A stretch of DNA of 64,000 bases from positions 1 through 64,000 of the forward strand of contig CAVUEF010000007.1 of NCBI GenBank assembly GCA_963740455.1, written 5' to 3'. Below are positions 1 through 9,042 of the stretch, one piece after another; within the stretch, counting starts at the first letter, position 1; each line of letters begins with the position of its first letter. Under the pieces are notes generated by a model, which saw nothing but the letters and a program-made list of their open reading frames with translations, had not been told where the DNA came from and did no database searches. Origin of the DNA: Paucibacter sp963740455. Lineage in GTDB: Bacteria > Pseudomonadota > Gammaproteobacteria > Burkholderiales > Burkholderiaceae_C. The position numbers and the translations under genes were made by a program.

Positions 1-332
1 GCACACGCAAGATGCAGGGCGTCGCCGGCGCGCAACGCGCTCGCGGCGTCAAGCACCAACTCGGCCGCGCGCTGAAAGTTGGCGGGCGCTACCGGAAGCA
101 GTCGAAGGTCGGCAGCCACCATGCGTTCGAAGCGCGCCCAGGCAGCCTGGGCCTGCTGCGCATCGATCGCGCCGGTGCGCTGCTTGATGCCGAGTGCGCT
201 GGCAAACTCCGGAATGCACCAGGCAGCAGCGACGAGTTCGCGCTTTTCGCGCGCATACCAAGTGGCCACTGCCACGCTGTGTGGCTCGTTCAGGAACAGC
301 GGCACGAGTACGCTGGTGTCGACATAGACCAT
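1..332 (-). CDS. PIN-domain toxin (VapC-like), 3' end outside window
   Basis: Predicted PIN-domain ribonuclease, the toxin of a VapBC-type pair. The reading frame opens with ATG at 332 and gives MVYVDTSVLVPLF, the N-terminal beta strand carrying the first metal-binding Asp. Further on, LRAGDALHLA matches the C-terminal conserved Asp region. The start lies one base after the antitoxin stop (334-336), so the two genes are almost certainly co-translated. The frame runs open to base 1, so the C-terminus is missing from the window. The family cleaves tRNA or rRNA; the specific target cannot be read from sequence. Family assignment is firm, target unknown. Confidence 0.85.
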   Translation of the reverse strand, partial: MVYVDTSVLVPLFLNEPHSVAVATWYAREKRELVAAAWCIPEFASALGIKQRTGAIDAQQAQAAWARFERMVAADLRLLPVAPANFQRAAELVLDAASALRAGDALHLAC

Positions 333-333
333 G

Positions 334-579
334 TCAGTAGCGCGCCCCGCTGCGCAGTTCCTCCATCACGGACTCGCTCATGGGCATGGCACTGCGGGCC
401 TGGGTCAGTTCGAGCGCGAAGGCCTTGCGGTTCCACTGCGCCGGCCGAATGGACAGGCTCCCGTCGACGGTGAGCTGAGCCTCCACCGTAGCTCCTTCGC
501 GCAACCCGAGCCGACGCACGACTTCGGAAGGAATTCGCAGGGCAAGACTGTTACCCCATTTGGCTATTTGCATATTCAC
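334..579 (-). CDS. AbrB/MazE-type antitoxin (VapB-like)
   Basis: Antitoxin and likely autorepressor of the adjacent PIN toxin. The N-terminal motif MQIAKWGNSLALRIP is the swapped-hairpin AbrB/MazE DNA-binding fold; the tail (QWNRKAFALELTQARSAMP) is the toxin-binding part. The start is ambiguous. GTG at 579 sits 8 bases after AAGGA, whereas ATG at 573 (starting MQIAKWG) is 14 bases away, so I chose GTG. Length about 81 residues, normal for the family. It overlaps a palindromic operator candidate just upstream, consistent with autoregulation by the toxin-antitoxin complex. Confidence 0.85.
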   Translation of the reverse strand: MNMQIAKWGNSLALRIPSEVVRRLGLREGATVEAQLTVDGSLSIRPAQWNRKAFALELTQARSAMPMSESVMEELRSGARY

Positions 580-581
580 AA

Positions 582-632
582 TGTATATCCTTATGAGTGT
601 ATACATGCTACTCGCTGACCATCAATTGTCAA
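582..632 (-). promoter_or_regulatory. Promoter and operator of the VapBC-like pair
   Basis: Read on the minus strand, TTGACA (632-627), a 16-bp spacer and TAGCAT (610-605) form a good sigma-70 promoter for the antitoxin. The palindrome TGTATACA (598-605) lies at the -10/start region, and a related TGTATAT (582-588) lies 16 bp further downstream, close to the Shine-Dalgarno. Such paired palindromes are typical binding sites of AbrB-type antitoxins. The promoter is seen directly; the operator role is inferred. Confidence 0.55.
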
Positions 633-757
633 CCGAACGCTGCCACGGAGGTCCCGGGAGTCTGCGTCAAGCAATGGCCGAAAGTGGGCTTTGCCGGCAC
701 AGCCTGCTCGAATCCCGCGGCATGAACTCACTCCGGTCCGGTGCCTGCTGTCAGTCC

Positions 758-2116
758 CTACCTGACCCACATGCCCTGCCGTTCTCCCGGCTCGGTCGTG
801 GCGGCGCCGCGCTTGCGCACGCTCAGCGGCTTGCTGAGTTGCGACACCACCGGACAGGCGCCCGCGTCGGCGTACTGGCGCGCGGCCGCGATCAGGCTCT
901 CGTTCGCATCACCCAAAGGCAGCGTGAACTGGTCCGCCACCTTGCAGCTTGGGGTCAGGCCGTCCCAGTAGCGCCCGACGCCATTCGCGTTGACGACCTC
1001 GAAATTCACCGCGTTGAAGGTGCTGCCGCATTGCGATGCGGGCACGAAACCGACCGGCTTGCCGCAGGTCGTGTCGCCGATCTGCACCACGTCCACAAAG
1101 GGTTTGAGGCCATTGATGAGCAACTCGCTGGCCGAACAGGTGCGCTGACCGCTGAGTATGAAGACGCGCGTCAGATTCAAGCCCGAGCCGGGCTGCGTGA
1201 ACGCGTAATTGCTGTTCTTGCTTTGCTGCTTGTCGCTGTACTTGAGCGCGGCAAACAAGCCGCCGCCAGCGCGCGCACCGGCGATGTAGGACGCCAGATC
1301 GCGCGACACGCTGACCAGGCCGCCGCCGTTGTAGCGCAAGTCGAGCACGAGTTCGGTGACGCCCGCGGCTCTGAACTGCGCGAACGCCGCGTCCATGGGC
1401 GCGCCCGCCTGGTTGATGAAGTCCTTCAGCACCAGATAGCCCATCGCCTTGCCGGCGGGCGACTGCATCACGCTGGTCACGCTGACGGGGGTCAGGTCGA
1501 ACACGTTGGCGCTGAGCGCCACGGCGCGGTCGCCCTGGGCGTTGCGCACCATCAGCTGCAGCACATCGCCGGCCGCTTTGGCGTTGAGTGCCGAAAAATC
1601 ATCGCGCGTGATGATGTCGGCGCTGCTGATGCCGTTCATGCTGAGCACGATGTCGCCGCGCTGCAAGCCCGCCGCAGCCGCAGGCGATTTGGGTTCGATA
1701 TAGCGTATGCGCAAGGGTTGGTTGGGCAGTCCCCTGATTTCCAGACCGGCAACAGAAACGCCATAGCCCAGCGACTGCCCGTCTCCAAAAAACTGCTGGA
1801 AGCTGGCGGTGCTTTCCATATAGCTCCAGCGGTCCGGGCCTGACGGATCGACACCGCCACCGGGATAAAGCAAGGCGGCGAAATAGCTGTCCAGCGTCGT
1901 GTCCTTGGGAGCGATCACTCTGGGCATGCGCGCGTACCAGAGGTATTGATCCTGCATATAGCCGAGCAGCCAGCTCTTGCTGTCGTCCACGCTGCAACTG
2001 GCCGGCGGCGGGGTCGTGCTGCTGGAGCCGCCACCGCAGGCGGCGAGCAGCAGACAAAGGCCCAAGCCCGCCAGCCGCTTGCCGCTCGACTTCGGCCTGC
2101 TCTTCAATTCATTCAT
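758..2116 (-). CDS. S41 family peptidase, PDZ-containing lipoprotein
   Basis: Exported carboxyl-terminal-processing-type serine protease of family S41. A signal peptide ends in the lipobox LLLAAC with the lipidated Cys at about residue 27, followed by a Gly/Ser linker. A PDZ domain spans roughly residues 112-200 (the LQRGDIVLSMNG segment is typical). The protease core follows: RTCSASE contains the nucleophile Ser330, and CGKPVG contains the general-base Lys353. I chose ATG 2116 rather than the upstream ATG at 2161 because the shorter N-terminus gives a clean lipoprotein signal. It is divergent from valS and not in an operon. Substrate unknown. Confidence 0.88.
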   Translation of the reverse strand: MNELKSRPKSSGKRLAGLGLCLLLAACGGGSSSTTPPPASCSVDDSKSWLLGYMQDQYLWYARMPRVIAPKDTTLDSYFAALLYPGGGVDPSGPDRWSYMESTASFQQFFGDGQSLGYGVSVAGLEIRGLPNQPLRIRYIEPKSPAAAAGLQRGDIVLSMNGISSADIITRDDFSALNAKAAGDVLQLMVRNAQGDRAVALSANVFDLTPVSVTSVMQSPAGKAMGYLVLKDFINQAGAPMDAAFAQFRAAGVTELVLDLRYNGGGLVSVSRDLASYIAGARAGGGLFAALKYSDKQQSKNSNYAFTQPGSGLNLTRVFILSGQRTCSASELLINGLKPFVDVVQIGDTTCGKPVGFVPASQCGSTFNAVNFEVVNANGVGRYWDGLTPSCKVADQFTLPLGDANESLIAAARQYADAGACPVVSQLSKPLSVRKRGAATTEPGERQGMWVR

Positions 2117-2232
2117 TGGACGACACCCCGCCTGTTTGATCGCTGTTGGCCAAGTTAGCACAACTTACAATCGACACCGATTCCCATTGCTCTGTGCGCG
2201 CTAGCCCTTGCGCCCCTCGTCACCCCCTTCCT

Positions 2233-5091
2233 ATGACCGAACTTGCCAAATCTTTCGAGCCCGCCGCCCTGGAAGCCCATTGGGGGCCGCTGTGGGAGCA
2301 GCGTGGTCTGTACCGGCCGACGCTCGACAGCGACAAGCCCTCGTTTTGCGTCCAGTTGCCGCCGCCCAATGTGACCGGCACCTTGCACATGGGGCACGCG
2401 TTCAACCAGACCATCATGGATGCCTTGACGCGCTACCACCGCATGCTGGGCCACAACACCTTGTGGGTGCCCGGCACCGACCATGCCGGCATCGCCACGC
2501 AAATCGTCGTCGAGCGCCAGCTGCAGGAAAAGGGTGTCGAGGGCCAGAAGAGCCGCCACGAGCTGGGGCGCAAGAATTTCGTCGCCAAGGTGTGGGAGTG
2601 GAAGCAGGAGTCGGGCGACACGATCACGCGGCAGATGCGCCGCATGGGCGATTCGGTGAGCTGGGAGCACGAGTACTTCACGATGGACGCGAATCTGTCC
2701 AAGACCGTGACAGAGACCTTCGTGCGCCTGTTCGACGAAGGCCTGATCTACCGCGGCAAGCGCCTGGTGAGCTGGGACCCGCAGCTGCAATCGGCGGTGT
2801 CCGATCTCGAAGTCGTGAGCGAGGAAGAAGACGGATTCCTGTGGCACATCCGCTACCCGCTGGTGGACGGCTTGGGCGATGTGGTGGTGGCGACGACACG
2901 GCCCGAGACCATGCTCGGCGACGTGGCGGTGATGGTGCACCCCGACGACGAGCGCTACCAGCATCTGCTGGGCAAGCAGGTCAGGCTGCCGCTGTGCGGG
3001 CGCGACATCCCGGTGATTGCCGACGACTATGTCGACAAGGCCTTCGGCACTGGCGTGGTCAAGGTGACACCTGCGCATGACGCGAACGACTACGCGGTGG
3101 GCCAGCGACATCAACTGCCCATCATCGGCGTGCTGACGCTTGCCGCCACCATCAACGAGAAGGCCCCTGAGGCGTATCGCGGGCTGGACCGCTTTGTGGC
3201 GCGCAGACAGGTGGTGGCCGACCTCGAAGCACAAGGCTTTCTGGTCGAAGTCAAGAATCACAAGCTGACCGTGCCGCGCTGCGAGCGCACCGGGCAGATC
3301 ATCGAGCCCATGCTCACCGATCAGTGGTTTGTTGCGGTCAGCAAGGCCGGTGCCGACGGCAAGAGCATTGCGCAAAAAGCCATCGATGTGGTGGCCAGCG
3401 GCGAGGTCAGGTTCGTCCCCGAGCAATGGGTCAACACCTACAACCACTGGATGAACAATCTGCAGGACTGGTGCATTTCGCGCCAGCTCTGGTGGGGCCA
3501 TCAGATACCGGCCTGGTATGGTACGGCGGGTGAATTGTTCGTGGCGCGCAGCAAAGAAGAAGCGCGCGTCAAGGCCGATGCGGCCGGCTACGCCGGTGAG
3601 CTGCGCCGCGACGCAGACGTGCTCGACACCTGGTACTCGTCGGCGCTGGTGCCGTTCTCGACCATGGGCTGGCCCGAGCAGACCCGGGAGATGGATCTGT
3701 TCCTGCCCTCCAGCGTGCTGGTGACCGGCTACGACATCATCTTTTTCTGGGTCGCCCGGATGATCATGATGACGACGCACTTCACCGGCAAAGTGCCGTT
3801 CAAGCATGTCTATATCCACGGCCTGGTGCTCGACGCGCACGGCAAGAAGATGAGCAAGTCGGAGGGCAATGTGCTCGATCCGGTCGATCTGATCGACGGC
3901 ATCGCGCTGCCCGAGCTGCTCGACAAGCGTGCCACCGGGTTGCGCCGGCCCGAGACCGCGCCGAAGGTGCGCAAGGCCACCGAAAAAGAATTCCCCGAAG
4001 GCATTCCGGGCTATGGCGCCGACGCGCTGCGCTTCACGTTCGCCGCGCTGGCCAGCTTGGGTCGCAGCATCAATTTCGACAGCAAGCGCTGCGAAGGCTA
4101 TCGCAACTTCTGCAACAAGCTCTGGAATGCAACGCGCTTCGTGTTGATGAACTGCGAGGGTCAGGATTGCGGTTTACAGGAGCACGCGCAGGACCAATGC
4201 GGTGCAGGCAGCGAGTTCGATGGCTACCTGAGCTTCAGCCAGGCCGACCGCTGGATCACGAGCGAGTTGCAGCGCGTCGAAGCGGCCGTCGCGCAGGGCT
4301 TTGCCGAATACCGTCTCGACAATGTGGCCAACAGCATCTACCAGTTCGTCTGGGACGAATACTGCGACTGGTATCTCGAGATTGCCAAGGTGCAACTCCA
4401 GCATGGCAGCCAGGCCCAGCAGCGCGCCACGCGGCGCACGCTGATCCGCGTGCTCGAGACCACGCTGCGGCTGCTGCATCCGATCACGCCCTTCATCACC
4501 GAAGAGCTGTGGCAGACGGTGGCGGTGGTGGCCGGACGCAAGGCGCAAGACTCCGTCGAGTGCATCGTCACGGCGCGCCTTCCGAAGGCGCAAGCGGAGA
4601 AGATCGACCCTCTAGCCGACGCCTGGGTGGCGCGCCTGAAGGCGGTGGTGGGCGCCTGCCGCAGCCTGCGCAGCCAGATGAGCTTGTCGCCCGCCGAGCG
4701 GGTGCCGCTCTACGTCGCGGGCGACGGCGAGTTCATGCACGCGGCCGCGCCGCTCATCAAGGCACTGGCCAAGCTCAGCGAGGTGCAGGTGTTCAGCGAC
4801 GATGCCGCGTTTGCTGCCGCCACCGGCCACGCGCCGGTGGTGATGCAGGGCGCTGCGCGCCTGGCCCTGCATGTGCAGATCGATGTGAGCGCCGAATTGG
4901 CGCGCCTGGGCAAGGAGGTCGCCCGGCTCGAAGGCGAAATCGCCAAGGTGAAGGCCAAACTGGGCAACGAGACCTTCGTCGCGCGCGCGCCTGTCGCCGT
5001 GGTCGAGCAGGAACGCGCCCGCCTGGCCGAGTTCAGCGCCAATCTGGATCGTCTGAAGGATCAGGCAGCTCGTCTGGGAACGTCGCCCTGA
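2233..5091 (+). CDS. valS: Valyl-tRNA synthetase
   Basis: Class I aminoacyl-tRNA synthetase that charges tRNA-Val and edits mischarged Thr. The HIGH signature appears as HMGH at residues 52-55 and KMSKS at 539-543. The CP1 editing insertion lies between them (TTRPETMLGDVAVMVHP). The C-terminus ends in the usual coiled coil (LARLGKEVARLEGEIAKVKAKL), and the length of 952 residues fits the family. The ATG at 2233 begins MTELAKSFEP, the usual N-terminus. Its last 59 bases overlap tail-to-tail with the dehydrogenase gene on the other strand. Confidence 0.98.
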   Translation: MTELAKSFEPAALEAHWGPLWEQRGLYRPTLDSDKPSFCVQLPPPNVTGTLHMGHAFNQTIMDALTRYHRMLGHNTLWVPGTDHAGIATQIVVERQLQEKGVEGQKSRHELGRKNFVAKVWEWKQESGDTITRQMRRMGDSVSWEHEYFTMDANLSKTVTETFVRLFDEGLIYRGKRLVSWDPQLQSAVSDLEVVSEEEDGFLWHIRYPLVDGLGDVVVATTRPETMLGDVAVMVHPDDERYQHLLGKQVRLPLCGRDIPVIADDYVDKAFGTGVVKVTPAHDANDYAVGQRHQLPIIGVLTLAATINEKAPEAYRGLDRFVARRQVVADLEAQGFLVEVKNHKLTVPRCERTGQIIEPMLTDQWFVAVSKAGADGKSIAQKAIDVVASGEVRFVPEQWVNTYNHWMNNLQDWCISRQLWWGHQIPAWYGTAGELFVARSKEEARVKADAAGYAGELRRDADVLDTWYSSALVPFSTMGWPEQTREMDLFLPSSVLVTGYDIIFFWVARMIMMTTHFTGKVPFKHVYIHGLVLDAHGKKMSKSEGNVLDPVDLIDGIALPELLDKRATGLRRPETAPKVRKATEKEFPEGIPGYGADALRFTFAALASLGRSINFDSKRCEGYRNFCNKLWNATRFVLMNCEGQDCGLQEHAQDQCGAGSEFDGYLSFSQADRWITSELQRVEAAVAQGFAEYRLDNVANSIYQFVWDEYCDWYLEIAKVQLQHGSQAQQRATRRTLIRVLETTLRLLHPITPFITEELWQTVAVVAGRKAQDSVECIVTARLPKAQAEKIDPLADAWVARLKAVVGACRSLRSQMSLSPAERVPLYVAGDGEFMHAAAPLIKALAKLSEVQVFSDDAAFAAATGHAPVVMQGAARLALHVQIDVSAELARLGKEVARLEGEIAKVKAKLGNETFVARAPVAVVEQERARLAEFSANLDRLKDQAARLGTSP

Positions 5092-6010
5092 GCGGTTCGG
5101 CCGCCGGCTCGGCGCGCTGCAGCAACTCGTCAATGCGGCGCGCCACCGCCCAGGCCGCCCGGGTGCGTGCCTCGCGCGTGGTGCTGGCCACGCGGGGCGT
5201 GACCTGAAGCGAGGCCACGTCGCGCAAGGGTCGACCCGGGTCGAGCAGGCCCGGTTCGACGCAGTCCATCCAGGCCGCTGCCATGCGTCCGCTGTTGAGC
5301 GCGTGCGCCAGTCCGGCCTCGTCGAACAAGGCCGAATGCGAGGTGCTGACCAGCACCTGCGCGCGCTTGCAAAAACTCAGCACGCGCTCGCCGATGAGGC
5401 CGCGGTAGCGCAAGAAATATGCGAGTTGCACACATACCGCATCGGACTGCTCCATCAGCGTGCGCAAAGGCACGGGAGCGATGCCCCAACGCGCCCACAA
5501 GGGATCGTTCTCGTGCAGCGCGGGGTCGTACCCCACCACTTGCGTTCCGAACATCGGCAGCAATTGCGCCAACAGCCGCGCCGCAGGCGTCATGCCCACC
5601 AGTCCGACGGTGGCGCAACCCAGTTCGCGCCCCACCATCATGCCGTCGGAGCCCAGCACGGGCACGCGACGCAGCAGCGTCAGGATGGCACCGATCACGA
5701 ATTCGGCTTCCGCCGCGGCCGAGGATGTGATGCTGCGCACCACCTGCACATGCGCCAGCTCACAGGCCTTGGTATCGATGTTTTCGATACCGGCGCTCAT
5801 CCGGCCCAGCGCCAGCAGGCGCGGCGCGGCGCGCAGCAATTGCGCATCGACCGCCACGGCGGCGGGCAGAATCAAGGCGCGCGCGTCGGTCAAGGCATCA
5901 CGAAGCGCGTGCGGTTGATTCGCCAGTTCGGGCGCGTACTCGACCGCATGGCGGTCTGCCAGCCATTGCATGACCTCCGCGTCGATGGATTCAAGAATCA
6001 GGACAGTCAT
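5033..6010 (-). CDS. D-isomer 2-hydroxyacid dehydrogenase family protein with altered active site
   Basis: Homologous to NAD-dependent D-2-hydroxyacid dehydrogenases (phosphoglycerate dehydrogenase-like), 325 residues. A Rossmann segment (ATVGLVGMTPAARLLAQLL) and the ribose-binding Asp of VVGYDP are present. The catalytic triad is degraded: the usual Arg of the NTARG motif is replaced in STSHS (His225), the Glu is kept (DCVEPG, Glu252), and the catalytic His of TPH is Arg273 (TPRVAS). It is divergent from galU and converges onto valS with a 59-base overlap. It may have lost dehydrogenase activity or changed chemistry. Family certain, function unknown. Confidence 0.8.
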   Translation of the reverse strand: MTVLILESIDAEVMQWLADRHAVEYAPELANQPHALRDALTDARALILPAAVAVDAQLLRAAPRLLALGRMSAGIENIDTKACELAHVQVVRSITSSAAAEAEFVIGAILTLLRRVPVLGSDGMMVGRELGCATVGLVGMTPAARLLAQLLPMFGTQVVGYDPALHENDPLWARWGIAPVPLRTLMEQSDAVCVQLAYFLRYRGLIGERVLSFCKRAQVLVSTSHSALFDEAGLAHALNSGRMAAAWMDCVEPGLLDPGRPLRDVASLQVTPRVASTTREARTRAAWAVARRIDELLQRAEPAAEPLRATFPDELPDPSDDPDWR

Positions 6011-6100
6011 TGCAGCGCTGCTTTGTCGTGTCTTGTTGTCAATCGAGACGGCACCGGTGCATGCAACAATGCGCCAGTCTGTGCACGAGGAATCTGAAAA

Positions 6101-6967
6101 ATGTCAGTCACCAAAGCCATCTTTCCGGTTGCCGGTCTGGGTACCCGTTTCCTGCCCGCGACGAAAGCGCAACCCAAGGAAATGCTTCCTGTGGTTGACA
6201 AGCCCTTGATCCAGTACGCGGTCGAGGAGGCTTACGCCGCTGGCATCCGCGAGATGATTTTTGTCACGGGCCGCCACAAACGGCCCATCGAGGACCACTT
6301 TGACACGACCTTCGAATTGGAGCTAGCCCTCGAACAGGCGGGTAAGGACCAATTGCTTGAGCTCGTGCGGGGCGTCAAGCCCGACGATATGGACTGCATC
6401 TATGTGCGGCAGCCGAGTGCTCTGGGCCTGGGGCACGCCGTACTGTGCGCCCAGCGCCTGGTGGGACGTGAGCCGTTTGCCGTCCTGCTGGCCGATGACT
6501 TGATGGTCGGCGCGCCGCCGGTGCTCAAGCAGATGGTCGAGCAGTTCAATGAGTGGCACGTCTCGATATTGGCGGTGCAGGAGGTGCCCGCCGAGCAGAC
6601 CCGGCGCTACGGCATTGTTGCCGGTACGCCAATCAACGAGCGGCTGATGGACGTGAGCCAGATTGTCGAAAAGCCCGCGCCCGCCGATGCGCCCTCACGC
6701 CTGGGTGTGGCCGGGCGCTACATCCTGACGTCGGGCGTGTTCGCCGAGATCGCGAATCAGCCGCGCGGCGTGGGCGGCGAGATCCAGTTGACCGACGGCA
6801 TTGCCGCTCTGCTGCGCCGCGAAAAGGTGTTTGCCTACCGCTACGAAGGCAAGCGCTACGACTGCGGCAGCAAGGAAGGTTTTCTCCAGGCCAATGTGGA
6901 ACTCGCGCTGGCCCACCCCGAACTGGGCCCGGGATTTCGCACCTATCTGCGCAGCCTGGATCTGTGA
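6101..6967 (+). CDS. galU: UTP-glucose-1-phosphate uridylyltransferase
   Basis: Makes UDP-glucose from UTP and glucose-1-phosphate for exopolysaccharide, LPS and osmoadaptation pathways. The nucleotide-binding start AIFPVAGLGTRFLPATKA, the VLLADDLM segment and IVEKPAP are typical of GalU. The 288-residue length is normal. GAGGAA lies 8 bases before the ATG. It is single, converging on tusA. Confidence 0.96.
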   Translation: MSVTKAIFPVAGLGTRFLPATKAQPKEMLPVVDKPLIQYAVEEAYAAGIREMIFVTGRHKRPIEDHFDTTFELELALEQAGKDQLLELVRGVKPDDMDCIYVRQPSALGLGHAVLCAQRLVGREPFAVLLADDLMVGAPPVLKQMVEQFNEWHVSILAVQEVPAEQTRRYGIVAGTPINERLMDVSQIVEKPAPADAPSRLGVAGRYILTSGVFAEIANQPRGVGGEIQLTDGIAALLRREKVFAYRYEGKRYDCGSKEGFLQANVELALAHPELGPGFRTYLRSLDL

Positions 6968-6984
6968 GCTGAATTTGATCGGTC

Positions 6985-7212
6985 TCAGCGCCGGCGCAGC
7001 ACGTGAATGAAGTCGTCGCCTTGCTGGGTTTGCTCAAGCAGCGCATGACCCGTCTGGCGCGCAAATGACTGGAAGTCGCGCATCGAGCCCGGGTCGGTCG
7101 ACACCACCTTGAGCAGCTGGCCCGCGTCCATTTCGGCCAGCGCTTTCTTTGCCTTGAGAATCGGCAGCGGGCAGTTCAGTCCGCGGGTGTCTAGTTCCTT
7201 GTTGGCATCCAT
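6985..7212 (-). CDS. tusA: Sulfurtransferase TusA family protein
   Basis: Small cytosolic sulfur carrier of 75 residues that relays persulfide sulfur, classically from IscS towards tRNA 2-thiouridine. The signature LDTRGLNCPLPILKAKKAL contains the sulfur-carrying Cys14 followed by Pro. ATG at 7212 is preceded by AAGGGGA. It is the last gene of a minus-strand run cysM-nudix-tusA (29 bases after the nudix gene), a context linking it to cysteine and sulfur metabolism. It could equally serve another sulfur acceptor. Confidence 0.9.
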   Translation of the reverse strand: MDANKELDTRGLNCPLPILKAKKALAEMDAGQLLKVVSTDPGSMRDFQSFARQTGHALLEQTQQGDDFIHVLRRR

Positions 7213-7241
7213 GCGCGTGGTCCCCTTGTTTGGGTCGGATT

Positions 7242-7790
7242 CTAAGTCTTGGACATCGCGGCGGGGTCGCGCCAGCGCGGCTCCAGGCCCAGCGATGTCA
7301 CCCACTTGGCCAGTGCCAGGCCAGTGGCACTCGGCCAGCAAAGCACCTGGCTGGGGGCAAACAGCTTGTACTCGGCCAGTTCGGGCGACAGAGCGATCTC
7401 GCCGCGCGCCTGCACATGGAAGGCGATCACGACCTGATTCATGCGCTGGAGGTCGTACACGCCGATCAGCGAAACGGCGTCGGTGTCGAGCGCGGTTTCT
7501 TCCTTGACCTCGCGCGCAATGCCTTGTTCTGGCGTCTCGCCGGCCTCCATGAAGCCGGTGATGAGGGCGAAAGTGCGTCCCTCCCACGCCGCGTTGCGCG
7601 CCAGCAAGACCTGACCCTCGCGATCGACGCATTGCACCACGGCGGCAAGCACCGGCGTGGGATTGTTCCAATGCGTGAAATCGCAGGCCGGGCAGCGCAG
7701 GCGCGACTTCGCTCCGCCATCCTCAAGCTGACTGACCCAGGCCAGCGGCGTGGCGCATTGCGGGCAGAAGCGATACTCGCCCACCGTCAT
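7242..7790 (-). CDS. Zinc-ribbon NUDIX hydrolase
   Basis: Nucleotide-diphosphate hydrolase of 182 residues. An N-terminal zinc ribbon uses Cys9, Cys12, Cys33 and Cys36. The Nudix box follows: Gly79, Glu85, Arg93-Glu94 and Glu97-Glu98 fit GX5EX7REUXEE. This arrangement resembles the C-terminal half of the NADH pyrophosphatase NudC, so a dinucleotide such as NADH is a plausible substrate. The ATG overlaps the cysM stop as ATGA (7787-7790), indicating translational coupling. Fold certain, substrate inferred. Confidence 0.9.
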   Translation of the reverse strand: MTVGEYRFCPQCATPLAWVSQLEDGGAKSRLRCPACDFTHWNNPTPVLAAVVQCVDREGQVLLARNAAWEGRTFALITGFMEAGETPEQGIAREVKEETALDTDAVSLIGVYDLQRMNQVVIAFHVQARGEIALSPELAEYKLFAPSQVLCWPSATGLALAKWVTSLGLEPRWRDPAAMSKT

Positions 7791-8698
7791 GCCGGAAACA
7801 CGCCGGTCGAGAGATAGCGGTCGCCGCGATCGCAAACCACAAACACGATGGTCGCGTTTTCCACCACGCGCGCCATCTGCAGCGCCACCCAGCAAGCACC
7901 GGCAGCCGAGATGCCGGCAAACAAGCCCTCTTCTGCCGCCAGGCGACGCGCCATGTCCTCGGCGTCGGACTGGCCGACATACACGATCTCGTCGACCGCC
8001 GTCGGCTGGTAGATCTTGGGCAGATAGGCCTCGGGCCATTTGCGGATGCCGGGGATGCGCGAGCCATCCTTGGGCTGCGCGCCGATGATGCGCACGGCCG
8101 GGTTCTGCTCCTTCAAGTACTGCGAGACGCCGGTGATGGTGCCGGTCGTGCCCATCGCGCTGACGAAGTGCGTGACGCGTCCTCCCGTGTCGCGCCAGAT
8201 CTCGGGGCCGGTCGTCTCGTAGTGGATGCGCGGATTGTCGGCATTCGCAAATTGATCGAGCACGCGGCCCTTGCCGTCGCGCTGCATCTGCTCGGCCAGG
8301 TCGCGCGCGTATTCCATGCCGCCGGCGCGCGGCGTGAGCACCAGCTCGGCGCCATAGGCGCGCATGGTCTGCGCGCGTTCGATCGACAAGTCCTCTGGCA
8401 TGATCAACACCATGCGGTAGCCGCGGATCGCTGCTGCCATCGCCAGCGCGATGCCGGTATTGCCCGAGGTCGCCTCGATCAGGGTGTCACCCGGCTTGAT
8501 CTCACCGCGCTCCTCGGCGCGCCGGATCATGCTGATGGCCGGTCGGTCCTTCACCGAGCCGGCCGGGTTGTTGCCCTCCAGCTTGGCCAGCAGCACGTTG
8601 CCGCGCGCGTGCTTGTCGGCACCGAGCGTGCGCGTCAGCTGCACCAGCGGCGTGTTGCCGATCACATCCTCGATGCTGAGGTACTTTGTATCGCTCAT
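7787..8698 (-). CDS. cysM: Cysteine synthase B (O-acetylserine sulfhydrylase)
   Basis: PLP enzyme that makes cysteine (or S-sulfocysteine) from O-acetylserine. The PLP-binding Lys50 lies in NNPAGSVKDRPA, the substrate loop in EATSGNTG, and the phosphate-binding loop in SAMGTTGTITG. The sequence reads as CysM rather than CysK (GSRIPGIRKWPEAYLP region), 303 residues. It heads the operon with the nudix and tusA genes. The start ATG 8698 gives MSDTKYLSIEDVIGNTPL, a normal N-terminus. Confidence 0.95.
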   Translation of the reverse strand: MSDTKYLSIEDVIGNTPLVQLTRTLGADKHARGNVLLAKLEGNNPAGSVKDRPAISMIRRAEERGEIKPGDTLIEATSGNTGIALAMAAAIRGYRMVLIMPEDLSIERAQTMRAYGAELVLTPRAGGMEYARDLAEQMQRDGKGRVLDQFANADNPRIHYETTGPEIWRDTGGRVTHFVSAMGTTGTITGVSQYLKEQNPAVRIIGAQPKDGSRIPGIRKWPEAYLPKIYQPTAVDEIVYVGQSDAEDMARRLAAEEGLFAGISAAGACWVALQMARVVENATIVFVVCDRGDRYLSTGVFPA

Positions 8699-8831
8699 AA
8701 GGCCTCCGACCTGCATTGTCGCAAGTCTGCTGCTTTTTTTGATGCGTGCCCTGCCGCATGGCACTGCCGGTGAACGATTTTTTGCATGGCATAATCCCGC
8801 CCTCACGCAGCGCAACAGGTAGGCGCCGATG

Positions 8832-8916
8832 GCCCGGGTGGCGAAATCGGTAGACGCAAGGGACTCAAAATCCCTCGCCGCAAGGTGTGCCGGTTCGAGT
8901 CCGGCCCCGGGCACCA
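8832..8916 (+). tRNA. tRNA-Leu (anticodon CAA)
   Basis: An 85-nt type II tRNA. The acceptor stem GCCCGGG (8832-8838) pairs with CCCGGGC (8906-8912). The anticodon stem AGGGA/TCCCT encloses loop CTCAAAA, giving anticodon CAA (reads UUG). The long variable arm is present, the T stem GCCGG/CCGGC encloses TTCGAGT, and CCA is encoded at 8914-8916. Confidence 0.97.
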
Positions 8917-9042
8917 AGAGCGCAAACTGCCGCTGCGTCGTTTGTAGGTACTCGCGCTTGAACGCTTTGTTCTTGTGCACACACTCAAGCCGTTCGCGAC
9001 GCTGCTCGCGTTGCCCCAAGCAGCGCCAACTGAGCCGAGACC

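Noticed and set aside
560..1843. Plus-strand frame opposite the S41 protease
   Set aside because: Shadow; composition and lack of motifs do not support a gene.
2155..3840. Long minus-strand frame opposite valS
   Set aside because: Shadow of valS in GC-rich DNA; no start signal or domain.
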